DNA of 64,000 bases. Source: Gigaspora rosea. Lineage: Eukaryota > Glomeromycota > Glomeromycetes > Diversisporales > Gigasporaceae. How positions within the stretch are numbered: position 1 is the stretch's first letter; every line of letters starts with the position of its first letter. Where the stretch lies: contig QKWP01000106.1 in assembly GCA_003550325.1 (NCBI GenBank), positions 298,738-362,737 on the forward strand. Direction: 5' to 3'. The notes under the pieces were generated by a model that saw only the letters and a list, made by a program, of their open reading frames with translations, was not told the origin of the DNA and made no database searches. A program made the position numbers and the translations under genes. Shown here in pieces: positions 1-11,300 of this stretch.

Positions 1-371
1 AAAATTTCGAATAGTGATTCTTCGAATTAAATTCGAAAATTAATGAGAAAATTTTTTAGATATCTTTATCAAAATTTCAGGCTATATATTTTCGACCATA
101 ACGAACAACTTTTACTTAATAGCTTAGTTAGGTTAACAACAAGGATTTTTCGATATTCGCGATTAAATATTTATTAAAATTTTTTTAAAATCGTAAAAAT
201 TTTTTTGACTTGCAATTAAAATGAAAAACGTATTAGTAAAAAGTTTTTCAATTTTCATGAAAATTAAATAATATATGCAAAATATCTCCAGAAACATTTT
301 TTAATTAATACCCAAATAACATTTACATAATAAAAAAAAAACTTTTGTATGTAGTGATTTCACCACACGGG
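1..371. other. AT-rich non-coding flank
   Basis: Nothing recognisable: A/T-rich sequence with short homopolymers. I could not find a terminal inverted repeat pairing this flank with sequence beyond the transposase remnant that follows. Confidence 0.5.
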
Positions 372-1840
372 CTATAAGCAATCGTCAAAATTTTCGTTTT
401 CTGAACAAAAATCACAAAAATCTTCGTCCCCTGAGCAAAAATCTAAACTTTCATTGTCACTATAATCACTCTCGTCATTTATTTCATCGTCAATCGTTTC
501 CCAATAATTTCTCGCCTTATCCAAACATTTTTTCCAGCACGAAACAACCATATCTGATTTAATTTCCTCCAGGAAACGACGAAGTAAGGTATTTCGAAGA
601 GAAAGAATATTTGGTGGCCGTCGTTCCCCTGCAACCTTATTTTTTACAGCTCCCCACACCATTTCAATAGGTTGTAGCTCACAATGATATGGGGTGTAAA
701 AAGTAGTCGGTGACCAGAATTCTTTGCAATAGTGACAGTGGAGAAAGGAATTGACGGTTTTCATTTTTCGCCAATTCGTATAATTCTGCTTTTGTTATAC
801 TTTCATCAAATTCAATATTGCGAGCTTCTAACCACGTTTTTGTTGCAGATTTTTTCCAGTTAGAAGTTGGTGCAGCCTCAGCACGACGTTTGTGGTATCT
901 TGCTCCATCCATATGAATAACGCATATCCATAATTTGTAACAAGATTTTCGCAGAGTTTTTTAAAAATTTTTTCATATACTTCCACGTTAAAATTCCCAT
1001 GATAATTCACTTTATCTGGAACAATACCGGCCGCCTTCACTTCATCTGGAACTGTCTTCCATGCTTCTGCATCCTTTTTCTTCCTTCCCTTTCCAGTCGG
1101 TGGCTTTGTAGTAGGGTCCCAAATAAGAAGAGATTCACGAACAATCTCCCCCTTCACTTGGTTAGTGTTTCCATTACGAAAAACGATGATAGCACCAAAA
1201 ATAACCAACATATTACCTTTTCCGTTTTCATAAACCACACCATCTTTCTGAACCCAGGTCAAATTACGATTATGGTGCATATGGCAATATGATTCATCAA
1301 GAAAAACTTCTGGAAGAGTAGAGATGTCATTTTGTCCTTGGATATTTTCAAATCGCCAACGAAGATATCGCGCCTAATACGCAATATTCTGAGGGGCTTC
1401 ATGAAGAATATTTTGTCTCTCTCCCTTGCCATAATGATATCCAAGCTTTTTTAAATGACGTGAGAGTTGTGATTTCGAAATCCTTTTAAAGCCCGATTCA
1501 AATAATTCTTGGATAAGGAATTTAAGGGAAAGAGGAAAGCCACTTCGATTTGCAGAAATAACTAGGTTGTGAATTTTATCCACATATTCTGCTTGAAACT
1601 CTTTGGGAGCCCATTGACCTTATTTTGATGATACAATCTTTCTAGTCCTATTAAAATCAGCAACTACACGGGCGACGGTTGCTTCACCAACTCCTGTTGC
1701 CAAGGAAACTTCTTTACAAAGATTGGTGGTTTCTTTGACTTTAGTTTGGGCATATTTTTGTGAAGATAACGGTGAACAGATAATACCATTATCTTTTCAT
1801 TATCAGTTAGGGCAATTGGAGTACGCTCGATTTGGGCCAT
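372..1840 (-). pseudogene. Broken Tc1/mariner/IS630-like DDE transposase
   Basis: A decayed DNA-transposon transposase read on the minus strand in at least four frame-shifted pieces. The likely start is the ATG at 1838-1840 (MAQIERT), followed by a helix-turn-helix region (GEATVARVVADFNRT, near 1640-1690) and a second DNA-binding block (SQLSRHLKKLGYHYGKG, near 1430-1480). The catalytic core follows: a first-Asp block resembling FLDESYCHMHHNR (near 1265-1300), a second-Asp block MDGARYHKRR (near 880-912) and the glutamate block HCELQPIEMVWGAVKN (near 640-690). This D...D...E order and the QPIEmVW motif are typical of the Tc1/mariner/IS630 superfamily. Frame breaks separate these blocks, so no functional enzyme is encoded. 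No clear terminal inverted repeats were found, so the element ends are unknown. Confidence 0.8.
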
Positions 1841-1940
1841 ATTAAATTGAACAATTGTGAAAATAAAAAATTTTTTGAAAAAAGAAAGAGATAATTTAAG
1901 GTATAGTGCAAACAAATTCGTTATTGCATATACATGCACA

Positions 1941-4544
1941 TGCGAATACTACAGCTTGCATTGATCCTTTCAAAATTATACTATTTCGTCGTCTAAGAAA
2001 AGTAAGTAGAGAAAGCAAAATCATGTGATTAATAAAACTCAAATACACAAAAAAAAATCGATTTAGTTTTATGTAAACCTTTTTAATACTTAGATCAAAT
2101 TATTAACCTAGTTTTTGCCATTCTAAAGGTGGTGAGATAATTAAATTTGACCCAGTGGAACATTCGCAATGTCGAATCAAACTTTAGGCGATATTTCTAT
2201 ACGATCTTTGAACTTTGCAGATCATTTAGATCATGTAAACAAAAAATCGGACACCCTTTGAAGATCAATTGTGAGCGATCCACTGGGTCAAATTTAACCT
2301 TCTTGTTATTTTTAGACCCACAAAATCTACTAGAACAATTTTAATTAAAATTTTGTGAGAGGTTTGCATATTAATAAAACCTCTTTTTGGCCGATTTTAA
2401 GTTTTTTTAGTGATATAATTGCGGTACATTTTTCGGGTTGTTTAAGTTTACTAAAATAGTTAATGCAAAAAAAATTAAATTTAAATTGCTTTTGCGATGG
2501 TTTTTGTTCCTACATGACCTGAAATACTTAAATCTAAAAAAAAAAAAATATATTTTTTTGATTTTATTGTTAATATCTTTGGCGAAATCACGGCTATCAA
2601 TTTTTATTGGAAAATTAAGGAAATTGTTGATCACATTTCTATATCTACAGCGCACTGTTTTATATAAACAATGAAGCAGATTACCAGTTACAATTTCATC
2701 TATAATGCTAGGCTATACACTTGCGTAGTAGCATCGTATGATGATGTTTTTTGATCGACTTCACATAGTGGAGAATTAAGATAATCGAATATTTTCAATT
2801 TTTAATTATCAATTGGATAACTTTGAATGGCCGATTCTCAATAATGAGAAGTCATATTGACCTACTTTTTTTTGGATTTAAAAGCTTAAAACATAAGGAT
2901 TATTATAAATAATTTTTAAGGGGGGTTATTTATAAAAATCAGGTGATATGCAATTTTAAATGACATGTATCACGTTGGTGTATCATGCTTAATGAAATTA
3001 CCAATATTATATGAGAATTGACATCGCTTTTAACAGGTTTTGTCTCGATTAAAATGCATGAAGATCACTATAAAAAATGTCTTTTTACGAAAACATTGCA
3101 CGCATGATTCAATTTGGATAATCCGGTCTAATATATACCGGGATAATACTTTATTGATTTTGCGAATGTAGATATGATTTATGCATAATTGAAACTGAAA
3201 CGGATATGCTTCCGGAAATAGCAACCGAGGTTGCGCTGGCATCACCGTAAGCAGTTGATTCTGTGATGTATGACATTAGCCGGTGGTTTCCCGCCTCATA
3301 ATGCAAGCCAGCCGTTAATGTGACATGTGACTAATAGAACTTGGCAATTATTATGAAAATGTCGGGTGGGGCAGGATCGGGTCGCAATTATGTTCTTTCC
3401 TCACAACAGAGTTGACCACTCTTGGCGTAGTCGCTGGAGCTGCTCCCTATTTACTTGTACTTGCTTCGATCATGCCCTAGGTCCACTGAAGCCATAAGCG
3501 GCAATTGATCTTACATCATACTCACCTGTCTCCAAATCTCAATCTGGAATCATCAATGATGGTTTTCACATGCCTCCCTACCTTTGCTACGCCTGGCTCG
3601 TGACCCCACCACTTGCCAAGGCCATGTGATGCGCCTACGTCCTGCTTCTCCATCTTTTCGATCTGTTGACTTACATACGTCTGTCAACTCAAATTATTGT
3701 CTTTCAGAATTTGCACTAACTAAATCATCGGCAATTTCGGTAATTATAATAAAACAGGATGAAACCTGAGTTTGCGAGGTAGTAAATCCGCTTTGTAGAT
3801 CAGTTTGAAATCCGTAATGCGCTTATTATTGTTCGTCATGTAACCTATACCTTCTGGTGAAGGAACAATTTCCATGGCCAACAATACCTCTGTGCTCTAC
3901 GAAGTACAGTATGGGATAGAAGCCTGCGGAACAAGCCACCTGATATCACGTGAGCAGCTTTGCGAGAATCGTGTATTTGGAATTTGGGTCTTACGTTCTG
4001 GGTGCGGTGGGAGGGCCGTAACTAGATACAAAGTCTAGCAGAAAATTCAAGAACAAAGAAATCGACAGATCATCGAGTTACCTAAATACAAAACTGACCG
4101 ATCCACACCGTGGCTGATCGTCACGTGCAGATCCAGTGACTCACAATAATGTCGCCTTGTGACTTCGTTCACAAGCGGGTCAGATCATAACGATTTACTG
4201 TAACATAATTATTGAAATTACAGTAAATTTTCGGTATATATCGTTTCGGTATAATCATCGCAAAATTCGTCACGTGTCCTGCTAATTTGCAAATCCGCTG
4301 TAAATATCTGAATTCGATTCAACGTTTCAAAATTAGACTTTCCGTACAAATGCGAAATAACCCAAAAGTGTAATTTCGAATTTTGATCGAATTAAGCTTA
4401 ATCCTGGCCATTATCATTTATGCAGTTTATCATCCGTTCCTGGTTTAGCGCGACTGCGTCGCGCAGCTACTTATTATGTAAATCGATGCTTTAAATGTCA
4501 AATTATATAGAAGAATGCCCGCTTTATATGATAGTATAGTTAAC
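1941..4544. other. Intergenic region, no supported gene
   Basis: Only short unconvincing ORFs. The segment from about 3250 to 4200 is visibly less AT-rich than its surroundings and may be an old insertion, but no family was recognised. A compact GC-rich hairpin lies at 4448-4464 (7-bp stem GCGCGAC, 3-nt loop). Confidence 0.5.
2141..2297. repeat. Foldback with perfect 19-bp inverted repeat
   Basis: The 19 bases at 2141-2159 (TTAAATTTGACCCAGTGGA) are the exact reverse complement of 2279-2297. The 157-bp unit has the form of a small MITE. Target-site duplications are not obvious. Confidence 0.75.
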
Positions 4545-4967
4545 TCATTTTTGCAAAAAATACCATAAGCCTCCTTTTAGTTGACGCAGCCCCATTTCTT
4601 CTTTTGCTAAAGAATCAGCACCTTCATAGTTATTTGCAATTATCGATAATTGCGCAAATGCTGATGCATAGGGAATCAAATTAATATTCAGTATTATTCG
4701 AGTTCTTGCTGGAACAACAAATTCGGAGAGGAGACTTGCAACTGTAGTTTTATTTTGTAATGTATCATGCATCAGTTCTACGTCTGGACGGTTATCATTT
4801 ACATATTCTTTGGACCACTTCGCACACATATCTATATATATTTTTTTTGTATTTTTAAGAACCGAATTTTTCACATATGACTGAAGTTTTTCATTTGAAG
4901 GTTCTTCAATTTTCTTCTTTTGGATAAATTTAAATAATTCATAGCCTTGATGAACGAAGGTTTTTGT
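4545..4967 (-). CDS. Hypothetical protein fragment
   Basis: An uninterrupted stop-to-stop reading frame of about 140 codons. The first ATG gives 109 residues, but the open frame extends upstream without a methionine to about 4967 (KTFVHQGYELFKFIQKKK), so this may be a 3' exon or a 5'-truncated copy. The composition looks protein-like (mixed Lys/Glu/Asn with hydrophobic blocks such as SLLSEFVVPARTRIILNINL), but no domain was recognised and no neighbouring exon was found. It ends in YFLQK then stop at 4545. Function unknown; it could be a relic. Confidence 0.35.
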   Translation of the reverse strand, partial: TKTFVHQGYELFKFIQKKKIEEPSNEKLQSYVKNSVLKNTKKIYIDMCAKWSKEYVNDNRPDVELMHDTLQNKTTVASLLSEFVVPARTRIILNINLIPYASAFAQLSIIANNYEGADSLAKEEMGLRQLKGGLWYFLQK

Positions 4968-5086
4968 TTACTTTTAAATTGGATCTTTTTTTATATATTG
5001 CATAGAAAGCTTATAATAGGTTATAACGTTTTTAATTGATGACGTAAGAGGGAAGGGATTAATCAATACGTGGTATCCTAGTTTTT

Positions 5087-5200
5087 TGAGGATTAGTGAG
5101 CTTCACCTGGGCTGAATCTGTACTGCCACTTGATTAGCTGCCGATCAGTGGCAATGCGGATTATCGTTAATACAACCTGGGTGAAACTCGCTAATCCTCG
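5087..5200. repeat. Imperfect foldback of ~114 bp
   Basis: AGGATTAGTGAGCTTCACCTGG (5089-5110 region) pairs with CCTGGGTGAAACTCGCTAATCCT (near 5177-5199) with few mismatches. A smaller inner stem (CCACTTGAT / ATCAGTGG) is nested inside. The form is MITE-like, about 150 bp upstream of the next gene. Confidence 0.65.
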
Positions 5201-5354
5201 ATAAGCCAGAATATTATTATTAATATTCTATCGTAAGTACGAATGCATAATGAATATTTGTGTATAAAAATTAAATTCTTTATGGATATGACGTTCGTAC
5301 AACATCATCACTTCCATGCCTACTCCCTATAAAGTTTCTATTACGTGTTTCATC

Positions 5355-8300
5355 ATGAAAACATCTTGTAACCTTTTCATATCGTTCCTATTCCATATAT
5401 TGTTTAGCTTTCTCATTATATCAACATCAACGGAATCGAAATTGCACATTACACCAAACACTACATATACAAGCATTTTTACCTATACAAAATTCGACAT
5501 CCCAACCTTATGCAATTGACATTCAATTTTATGATGACGGAACAATTCTCATATATCTTGTTAGAGCGATAATAATGTTACGCGAGAATATGCTGATATT
5601 GGGCATATTGGGCAATGTTATGAACCCATATTACGCATAAGAATTATCCATTTTAATGGATCCGTCACTGAAATTAATACAAATTTGGATCTTGGCTCTG
5701 CGAGATATTGTTTATATAAAGATTTTAATACTCAAGAATTTGTGAATCCTATTTCAATACGACCTTTAAAACAACCATTTATATTAGTGAGTTATGTGAA
5801 AAAAAACACATTTGATAATTATTATGATTATCAGGGGGTTATTCTTAATTGGAACGACAAAAAACTAAGGTCTGATGATAATTTATATTGCAAAATGCTG
5901 TAACTATTTTTAATAATGAACTAACCAACAGTTAACACAATTTATTATTTTAAGTACCAGTCCAGTATCATTTGATCATCTTTTATATATTATTATAAAA
6001 GTTTAATTGAAGTAAACATAAACAAGAAAGGATTTCTTAGTGTCATCTGTGAATCCGGCACTCTCAAAATGATGCAATATTCAGTGTAATTTATCTTTCT
6101 AATAAACTTATCTTTTTTATTTTTTTTATTTAATTAAATTCAATCATTATATTATAGTGACATTAATGGAAAATTATCAAATCCGATAGAATATAGTATT
6201 CCATTAAAATTAAATACTACCATTTTTACATTATTGGCCACCGCCAATGGAGGTTATGCAATATTGTATGCTCAATACTCAGACGATGAGAGCGATATTA
6301 TGAGCCCACTTGGCGGACTATATGTCCAGTTTACGGACTACAACAAAATTTCCACGAATCCTTTTCTTCTTTTTCAGATAACTAGACTTAATATGACAGT
6401 TAATGCAGTTCATTGTAATGAATATTTTGGATTTTGTCACTATTGTATTGTCTCCATCAGCTACAACAGCTCAATATACTATGAAGAAATTTTATTTTGT
6501 TCAGACAAACTTATGAGTTCCTATCAATTACAACAAACTTACAACAACTCTGATGATCACCGGAATGTGGTTTCGACACCTATCGGCGGTTACATATTCT
6601 TTGCTATGGATAATGCCACTTGTTCTATTGATATTTATGACGTTGATCATTATATTGATACAACTGTGAAAGTTAATTTGACGTATTTTAATACAACTGG
6701 TATTGCTGCATATAGTGTCTTGAAACATAATAATACTCTTTTATTCTCTCCACGAGATACAAATAGTAAAAATGCTACTACTTGGTCTTTGCTTGCTGTT
6801 CAGTTACCTAAAACTCAACCTAGTATGTTATAAATAATTATCATAAATAATACTCTTATTCTAAATTTTCTAAATCTTTACCCATTTACCATGCTTATTC
6901 ATTCGCGAAATTTAGTTAATTTAACATGTGAGCATAAAGATGATTTATAAATCGATGGAATCAAAATCATGAACATGAATAATTAAACATATTCATAAAT
7001 TTATATTTTTTTACCATTAATTATCAATTTAGTTTGTGAGTATTAAAATGATTTATAAATTAATGTAATTAAAATAGTAAACGATGAATCGATAGAATTA
7101 AAATTATAATTATTTGTGAATACCCTTTCTTATTCATACCACAAATACTTATTTACCGTACATTATTCATTCGCAATAATTTAGATCGTGAGTATAAAAT
7201 AATTTATAAATCAATATAAAATTAAACTCAATTAAAATCATGATAACAAATACTTATTCTTATTCATATATTCATAAATACTTAATATATTTACCATTCG
7301 AATTAATTTAGCCTGTGAGTATTTATAAATCGATCGAATTAAAACCATAAGCATAAATGCTTATCCATGAATACATTTTTTATTAATAAATCCATAAATA
7401 CTTATTTATCATTTATTATTTCGTTCGCATTGATTTAGCATGTGAGCATAAAGATAATTTATAAATCGACGGAATTATGGACATAAATGCTTATTCATAA
7501 ATTAATAAACACTTATTTACTATTCGTTATTTCATTCACACTAATTAGACAGTGAGTATAGAGATGATTTATAATTCGATGTAATTAAAATCATGAATAC
7601 AAACGTTTATTCATGAATGCTATTAATCACAAATTCTTAAATACTACTAATTTACTGATCATTATTTCATTCGCATTAATTTAGCAAGTGAGTATAAAAA
7701 TTATCAGTTATCCATAAATCGATGGAATTAAATCATTAACATAATACTTATTCATGAATACATTTATATTCATTATTTCATTTGTATTAATTTGAGGTTG
7801 TGAGTATAAAGATGATTTATAAATCGATAGAATTAAATCACGAACATAAATACTTATTCATGAATACTTTTCTTATTCATAAATTCATAATACTTTTTTC
7901 GCATTAATTTAGCATGTGAGTGTAAAAACGGTTTATAAATCTATGGATAAAATCTTGAATAAAAACACTTGTACATGAATTTTCATAAATTCATAAATAT
8001 TTATATATCATTCATTATTTTATTTGCGTCAATTTAGTCTGTAAGTATAAAGGTAATTTATAAATTGATAAAATTGAAATCACGAATAAAACACTTATTC
8101 ATTAATTTAGGGGGTGAGTATAAATATGATTTATAAATTGTTGGAATTAAATAATGAGCATAAATAATTATTCATAATTACTCTTCCCTATTCATTAATT
8201 CATCAATACTATCAATACTTATTTACTGTTCATTATTTCATTGGCATTTATTTAGATGGTGAGTATATAATTAAAGTCATGACACATTCTCTTATTCATT

Positions 8301-11300
8301 AATTCATAAATACTTATTCACATAAATTTAGCATGTAAGTATCAAGATGATTTATAAACCAGTGGAATTAAAATCATGAAAATGCATGAATGCTCTTTCC
8401 TATCCATAAAGGCTTATTTATTTACCGTTCATTATTTATTCGCACTAATTTAGTCTGTGAGTATAAAGATGATTATAAATCGATGGAATTAAAATTATGA
8501 ACACCAATACTTATTCATAAATACTCGTCCATATCATAAATACTTGTTAATAATTCATTATTTCATTCGCATTAATTTAGCAAGTGAATAATTACTTACT
8601 ACCATCCATTATTTCATTCGGATTTATTTAGTCAGTGAGTATAAAGATTATTTACAAATTGATGGAATTAAAATCATGAACATAAATACTTTTTCTTGAA
8701 TACCCTTTCTTATTCATAAATTCACAAATACTTATTATTTCATCCACATTAATTTAGAATGTGAGTATAAAGAGGATTTATAAATCAATGGAATTAAAAT
8801 CATGAATATAATTCTTATTCACAAATTCATAAATATTTACTTATTTACCATTCATTATTTCATTCGGATTAAAATCATGAACATAAATACTTATTCTTGA
8901 ATACCTTTCTTATTCATAAATTCACAAATACTTATTATTTCATCCACATTAATTTAGCTGGTGAGTATAAAGAGGATTTATAAATCAATGGAATTAAAAT
9001 CATGAACATAATTCTTATTCAAAATTCATAAATATTTATTATTTACCATTCATTATTTCATTCGGATTAATTTAGCGCGTGAGTATAAAGATTATTTACA
9101 AATTGATGGAATAAAATCATGAACATAAATACTTATTCTTGAAACCTTTCTAATTCATAAATTCACAAATCCTTATTATTTCATCCACATTAATTTAGTT
9201 GGTGAGTATAAAGAGGATTTATAAATCAATGGAATTAAAATCATGAACATAATTCTTATTCAAAATTCATAAATATTTACTTATTTACCATTCATTCTTT
9301 CATTCGGATTAATTTAGGGTGTGAGTATAAAGATTATTCACAAATTGATGGAATTAAAATCATGAACATAAATACTTATTCTTGAAACCTTTCTTATTCA
9401 TAAATTCACAAATACTTATTATTTCATCCACATTAATTTAGTTGGTGAGTATAAAGAGGATTTATAAATCAATGGAATTAAAATCATGAATATAATTCTT
9501 ATTCACAAATTCATAAATATTTACTTATTTAACATTCATTATTTCATTCGGATTAATTTAGCGCGTGAGTATAAAGATTATTTACAAATTGATGGAATTA
9601 AAGTCATGAACATAAATACTTATTCATGAATACTCTTTCTTATTCATAAATTCCTAAATATTTATTTACCGTTTATTATTTCATTAGCATTAAAATTAGG
9701 TCGTGAGTATAAATATGATTTATATATCTATGAATTTAAAATCATGAACATAAATACTTATTCATGAATACTCTTTCTTATTCAATATTTACTTACCGTT
9801 TATATTTCATTCGCATTAATTTAGTCAGTGAGTATAAAATGATTTATAAATCAATGGAATTAAAATCATGACAATATATACTTATCATGATACTTTTCTT
9901 CATAAATTCATAAATACTTATTTATCATTCATAATTTCATTCGCATTAACTTAGAACGTGAGTATAACGATGATTTATAAATCAATGGAATTAAAATCAT
10001 GGATATAAATACTTATCATGATCCTTTTCTTCTTCACAAATTCATAAATATTTACTTACCATTCATTATTTCATTCGCATTAACTTAGTTCGTGAGTATA
10101 ACGATGATTTATAAATCAATTGTATATCGATGGAACTAAAATAATGGACCAATTCTTATTCATAAAATTCATAAATATTTGCTTATTTAACTTTCATTAT
10201 TTCATTCGTATTAATTTAGCATGTGAGTATAAAGATGATTTCTAAATGGAATAAAATCATGAACATAAATATTTATTCATAAATAATACTTTATTATTCA
10301 TAAACTCATAAATATTTATTTACCATTCATTATTTCATTCGGATTTATTTAGTCGGTGAGTATAAGGATGTTTATAAATCGATCGAATTAAAATTATGAA
10401 TATAAATACTTATTCATGAATACTCTTTCATAAATTCACAAATACTTGTAATTTCATCCGCAATAATTTAGATAGTGAGTATAAATGGTTTATAAATCGA
10501 TATGGAATTAAAATCATGAACATAGATCAAATACTTTTTACTTATAAATTCATAAATTCATAAATACTTATTTACCATTCATTATTTCATTCGCATTAAT
10601 TTAGTTTGTAAGTATAAAGATAATAAATTTTAATAAACCATACAATAACAATTTTAATAATATATATACAAACTATAATTATAATTTGTATATCGATGGA
10701 ACAAAATAATGGACAAATGCTTATTCATAAAATTCATAAATATTTGCTTATTTAACTTTCATTATTTCATTCGTTAATTTAGCATGTGAGTATAAAGATG
10801 ATTTATAAATGGAATTAAAATTATGAACATAAATATTATTCATAATATTACTCTATTATTCATAACTTCACAAATTCATAAATTTACCATTCATTATTTC
10901 AATCGTATAAATTTAGCACGTGAGTATGAAGATGATTTATAAAAAGATGGAATGAACTTAATATTTATTCTGAATACTCACTTTTTCCTATCCATAAATA
11001 CTTATTACCTTATTTCATTCGAATTAATTTAGTTGGTGAGTATAAAGATGATTATAAATCGATGAAATTTAAATCATGAATACTTTATTCATTTCATAAA
11101 TACGCTTTCTTTCTCTATAATTATTTATATACCATTTCGTTATTATTTCTATTTAGTTAATAGTTATGATAGTTACGGTAATATTATGATTGCGGATATT
11201 ATCCCGTCCAATAATTCTATTGTCGATTCATCAACGACCAATATAAGCATCTATTTCTCTTCACCCGTTTATTTGTCAACTGGCAATATCTCCATCCACA

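Noticed and set aside
3584..3769. Short ORF in the GC-richer segment
   Set aside because: 61 codons, no recognisable domain, no splice context; probably chance.
6840..11150. CRISPR-like array
   Set aside because: Regular repeats with short variable spacers superficially suggest it, but spacers are 3 nt, the repeats are 70-150 bp with splice-site ends, and the context is a eukaryotic gene.
6840..11150. Plain minisatellite with no functional meaning
   Set aside because: Not fully excluded, but conserved donor and acceptor at every boundary, fixed 3-nt spacing, phase agreement with flanking exons and two further arrays in the same gene argue against it.
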